From the NCBI GenBank assembly GCA_013361095.1, contig JAATWA010000001.1, forward strand, positions 1,096,001 through 1,160,000: a stretch of DNA of 64,000 nt, read 5' to 3'. Below are positions 1 through 6,609 of the stretch, in pieces. Source of the stretch: Pseudanabaena biceps (GTDB lineage Bacteria > Cyanobacteriota > Cyanobacteriia > Pseudanabaenales > Pseudanabaenaceae). The position numbers were made by a program, and so were the translations under genes. The notes below the pieces were generated by a model. It saw nothing but the letters and a program-made list of their open reading frames with translations, ran no database searches and had not been told where the DNA came from. Position 1 is the stretch's first letter. Each line of letters begins with the position of its first letter.

Positions 1-9
1 CCTCTTACT

Positions 10-182
10 CTATTGTAATTGCTATGTATTCTTGTTCTGTTAGTTCAATTCTGGATCGATCGCTTTTACTTCTTCATAAGTGAGTTGATAGAGTTTGTAA
101 ACTAAATTATTAATCGCCTTTTCTAATTCGCTCGTATCAGCATGGCGATCGCCTTTTTTAGCAGTGAGAATTTTAATTTACT
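10..182 (-). repeat. R1: tail repeat of Eco57I-type methylase
   Basis: First of seven copies of a repeat that separates the toxin-antitoxin cassettes. Read on the minus strand it encodes the methylase-like tail (KKGDRHADTSELEKAIN, then LVYKLYQLTYEEVKAIDPE) but, like R2, it has lost one base in the run gaattt, so the frame ends early as DPELN-stop. It begins with the longer upstream extension (taaattaaaattctcactgc, reverse strand), shared only with R3. The bases just left of it (gtaagagg on the minus strand) look like a ribosome binding site, so the array probably continues beyond the window. Confidence 0.85.
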
Positions 183-245
183 GTAAGTTGATTTTGTTTA
201 AATCATATCAAGACTTTCGCTCTATTTGAATATTTTAACCTCTTT

Positions 246-620
246 TTATGTTAAGTATTGATTTGCTAATTCTAAAAACATAATTGCTCTTTCTATGTTC
301 TCTTTTGCTTCGACTTCGGTTGGATTAAAGGCTGCATCATAGTCAGATCTAATGCGGGCTTGTTCTGCTTCGATTAGATATCGATGATACTCTGATGGTA
401 AGCGATTTGTCTTGGCAAATGTTTGTCCAAATTTACTGATGACTGCTGAATGTTTGGAGAATGATAATCCTTCACTAATTAAAAATGCTTCGGCAAGATA
501 GAACATGGCATAGTAAGCTCTAGATGTCGAAATGTCATAAATTTCTTCATTAAATAATATTTGAGCAGCTTTTATACTGTTGTTGGCTTTTACAATTAGC
601 TGTTCTTATTCATCTGTCAT
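246..620 (-). pseudogene. HEPN-domain toxin with an early in-frame stop
   Basis: HEPN half of an MNT/HEPN toxin-antitoxin pair; family members are RNases or are held inactive by their nucleotidyltransferase partner. The natural ATG is at 620, in an ATGA overlap with the MNT gene, but codon 5 is TAA (606-608, reading MTDE-stop-EQLIVKANNSIKAAQ). The frame stays open afterwards, with a typical HEPN helix pair ending around residue 120. One CAA-to-TAA change would explain the stop. The only later ATG (506) would yield 86 residues lacking the first helices. Either the gene is dead, or it is made by readthrough or an internal non-ATG start. If inactivated it fits a cassette kept without its toxic part. 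Confidence 0.75.
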
Positions 621-937
621 ATATATTTCCCCTCTTTTTTGATATTGCGAAATAGGGCTGTATCTTGGGTTATAAACTGTTTTACAGATACAAATAAGCT
701 ACTTATTAGAATGCTGTTGTCTAGACATATTTGCGAAATAATACCTCCTGTTCTTTTTATTTCTGTCCATGAGTCAATTTCATCTTTTAATACGATTAAA
801 ATATCAATATCTGAATCTACATTTGCATCGCCTCTAGCTTGCGAACCAAACAAGATTAGACTATCTAATCTATCTTGATAGAGTATTTCCATCTGATGAC
901 GTAGGTTTTGTAAGATTGGTGATAGTTGTTGTGTCAT
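617..937 (-). CDS. MNT-domain nucleotidyltransferase antitoxin
   Basis: A 106-residue minimal nucleotidyltransferase (MntA-like). The motif GSQARGDANVDSDIDIL around residues 31-47 carries the GSxxxG and DxD elements of the polymerase-beta fold. In MNT/HEPN systems this protein neutralises the HEPN partner, by AMPylation in the characterised cases. It starts at an ATG only a few bases after the R2 repeat (minus-strand order R2, MNT, HEPN, R1), and its stop overlaps the HEPN start, which implies translational coupling. The MNT gene is intact while the downstream HEPN gene has a stop at codon 5. Confidence 0.85.
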   Translation of the reverse strand: MTQQLSPILQNLRHQMEILYQDRLDSLILFGSQARGDANVDSDIDILIVLKDEIDSWTEIKRTGGIISQICLDNSILISSLFVSVKQFITQDTALFRNIKKEGKYI

Positions 938-946
938 AATCTTTAC

Positions 947-1103
947 TCCATTTTAATTGCTGTGTATTCTTGTTCTGTTAGTTCAATTCTGGATCGATCG
1001 CTTTTACTTCTTCATAAGTGAGTTGATAGAGTTTGTAAACTAAATTATTAATCGTCTTTTCTAATTCGCTCGTATCAGCATGGCGATCGCCTTTTTTAGC
1101 AGT
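947..1103 (-). repeat. R2: tail repeat of Eco57I-type methylase
   Basis: Second copy. It lies between the VapC stop (1107) and the MNT start (937). The tail frame carries the same one-base loss as R1 (minus strand, giving DPELN-stop). The HIP1 octamer gcgatcgc is at 1083-1090, close to the end nearest the toxin gene. Shared frameshift suggests R1 and R2 derive from each other more recently than from R4-R6. Confidence 0.85.
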
Positions 1104-1106
1104 TTG

Positions 1107-1496
1107 TCATAGTTTAAGCAAATTGACTGGATAAGCTCGAACTGCTTCATCTACTGTGGCGATCACCATGTCATTTTGTAAGGCTTGACAAATAAGCATT
1201 CTGTCAAATGGATCTCGATGCAAAGATGGGAGTTTGGTTAGTTGAGTTACACTAGCTTGATCGAGGTCAAGATTAAGAATTTGATGCCGATCGCAGTGTT
1301 TAGGAAAATATATTTCAGGGGATTCGGGTAATGGTAATTTGCCTAATTGATATTTAACAATAGCTTCCCAAGTCGAAACGACGCTTAGATAAATTTCGTT
1401 GTCTAAATCTTGAATAATTTCTTGCACATCTTTTGGTAGTCGTTGATCTCGGCTGATAAACCATAAGAAAATATGTGTGTCTAGTAAAATTTTCAT
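1107..1496 (-). CDS. PIN-domain toxin (VapC-like)
   Basis: A 129-residue PIN-domain ribonuclease of the VapC type. The N-terminus MKILLDTHIFLWF supplies the first catalytic Asp (DTHIFLW); a conserved Glu follows in STWEAIVKYQLGKL near residue 45, and the C-terminal acidic cluster is in HRDPFDRMLICQA around residue 95. VapC proteins cleave tRNA or rRNA with Mg2+ when released from their antitoxin. The ATG overlaps the antitoxin stop by 4 nt. The stop lies a few bases before repeat R2. Catalytic residues and length look complete, so I expect an active enzyme. Confidence 0.88.
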   Translation of the reverse strand: MKILLDTHIFLWFISRDQRLPKDVQEIIQDLDNEIYLSVVSTWEAIVKYQLGKLPLPESPEIYFPKHCDRHQILNLDLDQASVTQLTKLPSLHRDPFDRMLICQALQNDMVIATVDEAVRAYPVNLLKL

Positions 1497-1759
1497 TTTC
1501 CTTCAAAAGCATTCAAAATTTCTTCTGGTAGCGGTGCATCAAAGTCTTCAGGAACAACAAATTCTCCAACACATAAACCAAATGGGCGTTGTTTTTTACT
1601 CTTTGTTGTAACTGCTTTGGAAGAGTTTTTATCTTTTAAGGCTTTTGGTGTCTGGATGTCTTCAAGTGTATCTAGGTCTTCTGCAAGAATCCGAATTAGT
1701 TTAACTTTTTCTGTTACAGTCAGTTTTCGGGCGGCGGGTAGTATTTCGGCGAGTGTCAT
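1493..1759 (-). CDS. VapB-type antitoxin of the PIN toxin
   Basis: An 88-residue protein immediately upstream of, and overlapping by 4 nt, the VapC-like toxin. It opens MTLAEILPAARKLTVTEKVKL, a helical N-terminus common in cyanobacterial antitoxins of PIN toxins, followed by a polar linker and a proline-rich tail (GEFVVPEDFDAPLPEEI) of the kind that threads across a PIN dimer. The role comes mainly from position and size. The R3 repeat begins 17 bases upstream of its start codon, so any promoter must be inside or before R3. Confidence 0.75.
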   Translation of the reverse strand: MTLAEILPAARKLTVTEKVKLIRILAEDLDTLEDIQTPKALKDKNSSKAVTTKSKKQRPFGLCVGEFVVPEDFDAPLPEEILNAFEGK

Positions 1760-1776
1760 TGTTTTTACCTGCTATT

Positions 1777-1944
1777 CTATTTTAATTGCTGTGTATTCTT
1801 GTTCTGTTAGTTCAAATTCTGGCTCAATGATTTTTACTTCGTCATAGGTGAGTTGATAGAGTTTATAAACCAATCGATCGCTTTTTCTAACTCGCTCGTA
1901 TTAGCATGGCGATCGCCTTTTTTAGCAGTGAGAATTTTAATTTA
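1777..1944 (-). repeat. R3: tail repeat of Eco57I-type methylase
   Basis: Third copy. It has the long upstream extension shared with R1; the stop codon of the PIN toxin at 1942 lies inside it. The methylase tail frame is broken by a short deletion after GAAAAAGCGATCGAT, which joins out of frame to TTGGTTTATAAA. The end of the tail (PEFELTEQEYTAIKIE) is still recognisable. Confidence 0.85.
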
Positions 1945-2355
1945 CTTTAGAAGGTTTTGAAATGGTTGGGTGTTTTTCCAGCGATAGGAATTGAAATCTC
2001 GATAATCTACTGACAAGATGCGACCGTGACCTAGTTCTTCTGCGAGAATGACTAGCGAAGCATCGGCTAAGTCCATTGGGAGATTGGCATATTTTTGCAT
2101 GAGTTGGGCGATTCTTTGGGCGTGATAGGGTTGCAGATTAAATGTCTCGAAGGCTCCATTTGCTAGTGACTCCATAAATTTAGATTGAGCAAGTACTCCT
2201 TTTCTTTTGAGTAATAGATAGCAGGTTTCGGTGACAACACACCATGTTGTAATTAGTCTTTCATCAATTTCTCTTAGTTTTTGCCTAGCGGTTTGATGAT
2301 GAGTGTCTTGTTGATCGGCTAGGGCTAACCAAAATCCTGTGTCAGCGATGATCAT
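1942..2355 (-). CDS. PIN-domain toxin
   Basis: A PIN-domain nuclease of about 137 residues. Start chosen at the ATG at 2355 (MIIADTGFWLALAD) rather than the ATG four codons earlier, because PIN proteins begin directly with the first strand and its catalytic Asp. Further conserved acidic positions appear in VVTETCYLLLKRKG near residue 45 and MDLADASLVILAEE near residue 95. It overlaps the end of its antitoxin by 14 nt, and its stop codon falls inside repeat R3. Family role: antitoxin-controlled RNase. The low similarity to the neighbouring VapC (1107-1496) indicates independent acquisition rather than local duplication. Confidence 0.85.
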   Translation of the reverse strand: MIIADTGFWLALADQQDTHHQTARQKLREIDERLITTWCVVTETCYLLLKRKGVLAQSKFMESLANGAFETFNLQPYHAQRIAQLMQKYANLPMDLADASLVILAEELGHGRILSVDYRDFNSYRWKNTQPFQNLLK

Positions 2356-2608
2356 ATTTAGCCTCAAGTTCGATCGCTAGGACTTGTTTGTAATTTGTGG
2401 ATAAGTCACTTTCAATGGAGCAACATCCGATAAAGCCTGATTCTTCAAGGATTTCAAAGGGTGTTTTTTTGTGTTCCTGTTTGAGCTTTTGGTAGTAAGA
2501 GTCTATGGCATAGCACAAAACGTCTGCTAGTGTCTGGTTGGTTTGCTGCTGGATATATGTGAGTTTGTCGGTGGTTGCTGGATCGATTTGGGTGTTGATT
2601 TGTGACAT
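2342..2608 (-). CDS. Antitoxin of the PIN toxin (ribbon-helix-helix-like)
   Basis: An 88-residue protein upstream of the PIN toxin. Its N-terminal half (MSQINTQIDPATTDKLTYI, then helical ADVLCYAIDSYYQKL) has the pattern of a ribbon-helix-helix DNA-binding antitoxin, followed by a linker and an acidic tail (ESGFIGC motif common in such antitoxins) that would bind the PIN domain. The pair is probably autoregulated from a promoter between R4 (ends at 2659 on this side) and the start. The R4-to-start gap holds a short AT-rich leader and a gaggaaa ribosome binding site. Confidence 0.75.
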   Translation of the reverse strand: MSQINTQIDPATTDKLTYIQQQTNQTLADVLCYAIDSYYQKLKQEHKKTPFEILEESGFIGCCSIESDLSTNYKQVLAIELEAKYDHR

Positions 2609-2658
2609 TGTGGTTTCCTCTTTTTATTGTATTTTTAGCTCATATAAAGATTTTCACT

Positions 2659-2802
2659 CTATTTTAATTGCTATGTATTCTTGTTCTGTTAATTCAAATT
2701 CTGGATCAATGATTTTTACTTCTTCATAGGTGAGTTGATAGAGTTTGTAAACTAAGCGATCAATCGCCTTTTCTAATTCGCTCGTATCAGCATGGCGATC
2801 GC
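2659..2802 (-). repeat. R4: tail repeat of Eco57I-type methylase, frame intact
   Basis: Fourth copy, with an open tail frame ending naturally (DRHADTSELEKAIDRL, then DPEFELTEQEYIAIKIE-stop). The homology starts exactly at the HIP1 octamer gcgatcgc (2795-2802): the bases before it on the minus strand belong to the nucleotidyltransferase stop. After the tail stop comes a segment (gaaaatctttatatgagc) that recurs after R6 and near R1. Confidence 0.87.
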
Positions 2803-2803
2803 T

Positions 2804-3247
2804 TTACTCTTCTTGCAGCTTTTCCAAGTCGGCTAGGTCTTGTAGTCGCCCAGAGGCCAATTTATTTTTTTTGAGGTTGTCGAGATTGATAAATTTAACT
2901 GGTACATCATTAAGGGTTACTTCGATTTTGGAATCATAGCAGGTTTGAAAATCAATACCATCAGGGTTTGTGATTAAATCAATACGGTTAGGGGGGTAGC
3001 CAAGTTGAATGATTTGATTAGGGGTTTGAAAGGCTTCGGATGTTAAGCCTAAGCTTTCAAATCCAAATTGAGTTAACGCTGTTACTAATTTTTGAGCATT
3101 TTCTTCGCTGATTTCGATCCAAATGTCGATATCTTTGGTGTAGCGGGGATGTCCATGAACTGCGACAGCGTAACCACCAATGACAAGATATTTAACTTGG
3201 TTGTCGTTTAATAATTGTATAAACTCTTTGAAATCTTGGTTGAGCAT
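2804..3247 (-). CDS. Nucleotidyltransferase (AbiEii/DUF6036-like)
   Basis: A 147-residue nucleotidyltransferase-fold protein. VKYLVIGGYAVAVHGHPRYT (residues 18-37) carries the GG motif, followed by KDIDIWIEI, the DxD metal site. Such proteins occur as toxins of the AbiE type or as MNT-like partners in two-gene cassettes. Here it follows a 62-residue protein it overlaps by 56 nt. The stop is two bases from the repeat R4 boundary. Which of the pair is toxin and which antitoxin cannot be told from sequence. Confidence 0.8.
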   Translation of the reverse strand: MLNQDFKEFIQLLNDNQVKYLVIGGYAVAVHGHPRYTKDIDIWIEISEENAQKLVTALTQFGFESLGLTSEAFQTPNQIIQLGYPPNRIDLITNPDGIDFQTCYDSKIEVTLNDVPVKFINLDNLKKNKLASGRLQDLADLEKLQEE

Positions 3248-3380
3248 TGTATTTATATTGGTGATATTCTTGGCGGATTTGTTCGAGTGCTTCTAGTCGT
3301 TTTTGGGGTGTTTGTTGTTGCCAGTAGTGGAAGTCGCTGGTTTGTTGTTTCAGAGAGATTTTATTAATAACTTTTTCCAT
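3192..3380 (-). CDS. Small conserved partner of the nucleotidyltransferase
   Basis: A 62-residue basic, helical protein (MEKVINKISLKQQTSDFHYW; end PRFQRVYTIIKRQPS). I recognise the pattern from small proteins that commonly precede nucleotidyltransferase genes in cyanobacteria, but no biochemical role is known to me. It overlaps the following gene by 56 nt in a different frame, which favours coupled expression. It starts 11 bases after R5. Probable antitoxin-like or accessory partner. Confidence 0.65.
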   Translation of the reverse strand: MEKVINKISLKQQTSDFHYWQQQTPQKRLEALEQIRQEYHQYKYNAQPRFQRVYTIIKRQPS

Positions 3381-3390
3381 GTTTTTTATC

Positions 3391-3544
3391 CTATTTTAAT
3401 TGCCATGTATTCTTGTTCTGTTAGTTCAAATTCTGGATCGATTGCTTTTACTTCTTCATAGGTGAGTTGATAGAGTTTGCAAACTAAATTATTAATCGCC
3501 TTTTCTAATTCGCTCGTATCAGCATGGCGATCGCCTTTTTTAGC
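3391..3544 (-). repeat. R5: tail repeat of Eco57I-type methylase, frame intact
   Basis: Fifth copy. The tail frame is open from AKKGDRHADTSELEKAINN to EQEYMAIKIG-stop. It lies between the stop of the DUF5615 toxin (3544) and the start of the 62-residue protein (3380). The upstream extension is shorter than in R1 and R3 (agctaaaaaaggcgatcgcc). Confidence 0.87.
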
Positions 3545-3882
3545 TACTTATTACTTATCTCAACGATCGCTTCTCCTTGTTTAATTTGCTCTAGTGCTGC
3601 TGATAAAGTTGCGGTAAGAAGTTGCCGTAAGTTGCGATTGGTGACATTGCCACAGGTGATCCATAAGATTTGAGGTGGTGTTCCTAGACGACATACTAGG
3701 TCTATAAAGTCACTGTCTTTTGTCATAATGATTGCATTCGTAAATCTTGCCGCTTCAAATATTTCGATATCTTTGGCATCTCGTAGTGAGATTTCTTTTA
3801 GCGACGTTGCTGTTATGTCAAAATTGCTGGATATCCAGTTAGCGAGTGTGGGTGGAAGTTGGGCATCAATCCAGATATTCAT
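3544..3882 (-). CDS. DUF5615 PIN-like toxin
   Basis: About 112 residues starting at the ATG at 3882 (MNIWIDAQLPPTLANWI). This is the DUF5615 (Mut7-C-like PIN) family: the opening Asp plus SLRDAKDIEIFEAAR and the motif IIMTKDSDFIDLV give the acidic active-site residues. The longer possible start (3930) would add 16 residues that have no family counterpart and lie inside the antitoxin gene. It overlaps the DUF433 gene by 4 nt. DUF433/DUF5615 pairs are recurrent candidate toxin-antitoxin modules; ribonuclease activity is inferred from fold only. Confidence 0.85.
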   Translation of the reverse strand: MNIWIDAQLPPTLANWISSNFDITATSLKEISLRDAKDIEIFEAARFTNAIIMTKDSDFIDLVCRLGTPPQILWITCGNVTNRNLRQLLTATLSAALEQIKQGEAIVEISNK

Positions 3883-4112
3883 GCGGTTAGTCTCGGGAAA
3901 TCTGTACGGCGTGCGGCAAAGACCAGACAAGCTTGAATGTCAGAAAGTTCTAGGTCAGGAAAATCTTCTAATATTTCAGTAATGCTGACGTTTTCGGCGA
4001 GCATTTCTAATATATCTGTGACGCGGATTCTCATTCCTCGAATGCAGGGACGACCGCCGCATTGTCCAGCAGTTTGGGTGATTCGAGTAAGTAGTGAGTT
4101 TGTAGTTTTCAT
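3879..4112 (-). CDS. DUF433 antitoxin
   Basis: A 77-residue DUF433 protein. The signature GQCGGRPCIRGMRIRVTDIL (residues 17-36) followed by an HTH-like ILEDFPDLELSDIQACL is diagnostic of the family. It acts as antitoxin and probable autoregulator for the DUF5615 nuclease, which it overlaps by 4 nt. Between it and R6 is a 45-base AT-rich leader containing the post-tail segment also seen near R4. Confidence 0.87.
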   Translation of the reverse strand: MKTTNSLLTRITQTAGQCGGRPCIRGMRIRVTDILEMLAENVSITEILEDFPDLELSDIQACLVFAARRTDFPRLTA

Positions 4113-4156
4113 ATGTTTTTCTTTTTGTTTTTTAAGGTCATATCAAGAGTTTTACT

Positions 4157-4300
4157 CTATTTTAATTGCTGTGTATTCTTGTTCTGTTATTTCAAATTCT
4201 GGGTCAATGATTTTTACTTCGTCATAGGTGAGTTGATAGAGTTTGCAAACTAAATTATCGATCGCCTTTTCTAATTCGCTCGTATCAGCATGGCGATCGC
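4157..4300 (-). repeat. R6: tail repeat of Eco57I-type methylase, frame intact
   Basis: Sixth copy. The frame is open (DRHADTSELEKAIDNLVCKL, then DPEFEITEQEYTAIKIE-stop). As in R4, homology begins exactly at the HIP1 octamer (4293-4300). The stop codon TAG of the RelE-like toxin uses the last base of that octamer. Confidence 0.87.
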
Positions 4301-4581
4301 TAATAGACTTCATTATGAGTACCAATATCGAGTAAAACTATTACTTCTGTCTGTTCTTGAGAAATTTCTATAGTAAATAGAATTCTACAGTCATAGCCGC
4401 AAAAACAGGCTTTTAATCCTAATAGTTTCCCTTGCAGTGAATGGGTACTTAACTGTGCTGCAAAAATATCTTCTTTCATCAGTTGTAATATTTGAATCAG
4501 TTTTGATTCATGATGAGAATTGCGTTTGACAAATTTCCGAAATGCTCGTTTGAATTTTGGCGTTAAAACTAGTTCTCTCAT
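4300..4581 (-). CDS. YafQ/RelE-family mRNA interferase toxin
   Basis: A 93-residue RelE-superfamily toxin, close to YafQ: LTPKFKRAFRKFVKR at the N-terminus, HSLQGKLLGLKACFCGYDCR and RILFTIE in the core, ending LDIGTHNEVY, where the terminal His and Tyr correspond to catalytic and substrate positions of YafQ-type enzymes. The family cleaves mRNA on the ribosome. The ATG overlaps the antitoxin stop by one base. Length is normal. Confidence 0.85.
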   Translation of the reverse strand: MRELVLTPKFKRAFRKFVKRNSHHESKLIQILQLMKEDIFAAQLSTHSLQGKLLGLKACFCGYDCRILFTIEISQEQTEVIVLLDIGTHNEVY

Positions 4582-4802
4582 TAGTCCTCTACCAAAGTTG
4601 CTTGTAGTTCAGAAATGATGTCTTCTATGGGTTGAGGTTTTAGCTCTCCACGATGAAAGGCAGAGATCGATTCTTTTGTATCTTGAGCAATTTCCTCACG
4701 GCGAGCTTCAATCATCTGGTTTTTAATGATTTCTAAAAGCATTTCTCTTTGTTCAATCGAAAGCTGATTAACTGTTAAAATTGCTTCTTCTAATGTAACC
4801 AT
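4581..4802 (-). CDS. Antitoxin of the YafQ/RelE-like toxin
   Basis: A 73-residue acidic, helical protein (MVTLEEAILTVNQLSIEQRE; end EDIISELQATLVED) directly upstream of the RelE-like gene. No strong DNA-binding motif is visible, so the assignment rests on size, position and one-base overlap. It is the first cassette after repeat R7, separated from it by about 105 AT-rich bases that could hold the promoter. Confidence 0.7.
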   Translation of the reverse strand: MVTLEEAILTVNQLSIEQREMLLEIIKNQMIEARREEIAQDTKESISAFHRGELKPQPIEDIISELQATLVED

Positions 4803-4908
4803 TTTAGATCTCTTAATAAGTTTAAATGTCTTGATTATAGCGAAATCTCAAGAATTTCATTCCAATTCACATCATTAACATATTTTCCTTATCACCTCTC
4901 TCCTTCCA

Positions 4909-5010
4909 CTATTTTAATCTCTTCTTCTGTCAACCCATAAAGTTGATAAACTAAATCGTCGATCGCCTTTTCTGATTCGCTCGTATCAGCATGGCGATCG
5001 CCTTTTTTAA
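4909..5010 (-). repeat. R7: divergent methylase tail, natural C-terminus
   Basis: Shortest and most divergent copy. On the minus strand it reads KKGDRHADTSESEKAIDD, then LVYQLYGLTEEEIKIVEGER-stop, matching the usual C-terminus of Eco57I-type and other class I SAM-dependent restriction-modification methylases. The other copies end differently (LTYEEVKxIDPEFELTEQEY). It sits at the restriction-gene side of the array and may be the original gene end, with the N-terminal stub at 7027-7368. Confidence 0.8.
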
Positions 5011-5048
5011 AACATTACTAAGCAATGATAAAATGTCTGAAAAACAAA

Positions 5049-5678
5049 CTAAACAAACAACTTTAATTGCCTTTCCTGTTTTAATCGCCAATGTTCTGTA
5101 CCTACAGGCTCGGCAATATCTTCTAAGACATTAAGAATAGTTTGTTCTTCGGGCGTAATGCCATTTTTGAGCAAGGGTAGAATATGCAGCACAATTTGAT
5201 CGAAGCTAGATATTTTCTTTTTTAAATCTTGACGGCGCAGATAAGAATACAAGTAATATTTGACTCTCAAATTCAGATCAACATGACTTTTGAATTTTTG
5301 ATCTTTGCGAATGGTGAATAGTTCTGTTTTCTCGTCATAGTCAAATGTATCTAGCAAAAATGGCGTGAGATCAGAGTATTCTTTTTTCAAAAGATCTAAA
5401 AAGCCTAGTTCTAAGCCTTTGATAATTAATTCATCGTTGATTTGCTCTAGGGTTGCGCCATTATTTTTGGCAATAATTCCTTCACAGGTTTGAATAATAA
5501 TATCCCCTGTATTCATGCCTAGGGCAGCTTTCATTATGTATTTGGGTTTGCGAACCTTCCTGAAATTGATGATTAACTGTCCTGATAGAACAGTAAAGGG
5601 ATTTTGACGTTTTTTGAAGCTAGTTTGTCCATTACCTTGTTTGACTTCGCCAGCATATTTCAATTTGCACTTATCCAT
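5049..5678 (-). CDS. Unassigned protein, possible methyltransferase C-terminal piece
   Basis: A 209-residue protein of unknown function. It starts MDKCKLKYAGEVKQGNGQTS and ends GTEHWRLKQERQLKLFV. The middle (TGDIIIQTCEGIIAKNNGAT) and the helical C-terminal half resemble a winged-helix or specificity-like region rather than a catalytic core; no SAM-binding motif is visible. Its place among broken restriction genes makes a detached C-terminal part of a DNA methyltransferase the best guess, but this is inference. It begins 54 bases downstream of the readthrough end of the HNH pseudogene. Confidence 0.45.
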   Translation of the reverse strand: MDKCKLKYAGEVKQGNGQTSFKKRQNPFTVLSGQLIINFRKVRKPKYIMKAALGMNTGDIIIQTCEGIIAKNNGATLEQINDELIIKGLELGFLDLLKKEYSDLTPFLLDTFDYDEKTELFTIRKDQKFKSHVDLNLRVKYYLYSYLRRQDLKKKISSFDQIVLHILPLLKNGITPEEQTILNVLEDIAEPVGTEHWRLKQERQLKLFV

Positions 5679-5731
5679 ACTTTCAATAATTAAACGATAA
5701 ATTTACTGATTTTAAAGAATTAGAGTATATT

Positions 5732-6553
5732 TTAAGTAGTGATTAGTATATTCTCTCTGTGATAGACAAGATATTCTTGATTAATTTTATGTATCTTTGG
5801 ATATTCAGCCTGTCTATCTCTTATATCTTCTAATATTTTTTACAATGGCAGACTAAATCTTTTATATTCTGGTGTGACAACAACTTTAAGAGAATCACTA
5901 AAACCTATAAATCCTTGATCAAATAGATGATCATAAGTAACCGATAGACATACTCCATTAGAAGGATCTAATCTACAATCTATACGATGAGACCATGGAA
6001 TAATATGACTAGCTCTAAGCATATTTGATTCAGTAATAGCACTTATACAACATCTACTTGCAAAATTATTCATTACTTTTTTTCTGAAAAGAGATTGTTT
6101 TTGTCTTGAATTAATTTCTATCTTACGATTTTCAATGGAGTAATCATTAAATTCATTATCAGATAAATTAAAGCTTTCACTGAATGAACTTGCTTGGCTA
6201 TTTAGGAAACTAGGATTTCCATAAAAAATACTCACATCCTTAATAATATTGCAAGTTCTCAAAACTAGACTATGACCTGTTATGCTGCCTACCCACCTTA
6301 CTTTCCCTATTTTATCGTTAGACAAGTATTGATCTATAAATATATCTTTGATAAAAATGAAAGGTATTGCATAAAAATCTCCTTCTTCATTCTCATTGCC
6401 TGCAATTATCAGATAAAAACCATCTCCTAGCTCCCCAATATATCTTTTTAGTTTTTCAAAAGTAAAATCAAACCAATAATTTACTTTTGGATCGGCTTTG
6501 CGAACATAGCTATTTTTTTCGATTAATTTACGATTCTTTAAAATTAAGTTCAT
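5732..6553 (-). pseudogene. HNH endonuclease with a late nonsense codon
   Basis: Restriction-type HNH nuclease. The C-terminal domain has CCISAITESNMLRASHIIPW, then SNGVCLSVTYDHLFDQGFIG: the His-Asn-His style motif of HNH_2 proteins associated with restriction. The frame stops at TAA (5840-5842) after FSLPL, yet continues in the same frame for 35 further codons (KILEDIRDRQAEYPKIHKIN, then QEYLVYHRENILITT) to a stop at 5732-5734. The extra segment looks like the usual end of the family (EYLxxHRE). So one base change truncates the last 35 residues; the core motif remains, and residual activity is possible. Confidence 0.75.
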
Positions 6554-6609
6554 AACGAATATTTAATAAAGAACATGATTTTTACAAACTGGGATTTTAA
6601 AATCAACTT

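Noticed and set aside
1617..4227. Plus-strand open frames ending in ISNSGSMIFTSS-like sequence (1617, 2538, 3937)
   Set aside because: They recur only because they read the complementary strand of the repeats R3, R4 and R6 and the flanking antitoxin genes; they have no ribosome sites and no independent conservation pattern.
1..5010. CRISPR array
   Set aside because: Repeat length (100-170 bp), gene-sized intervals and the coding nature of the repeats do not fit CRISPR.
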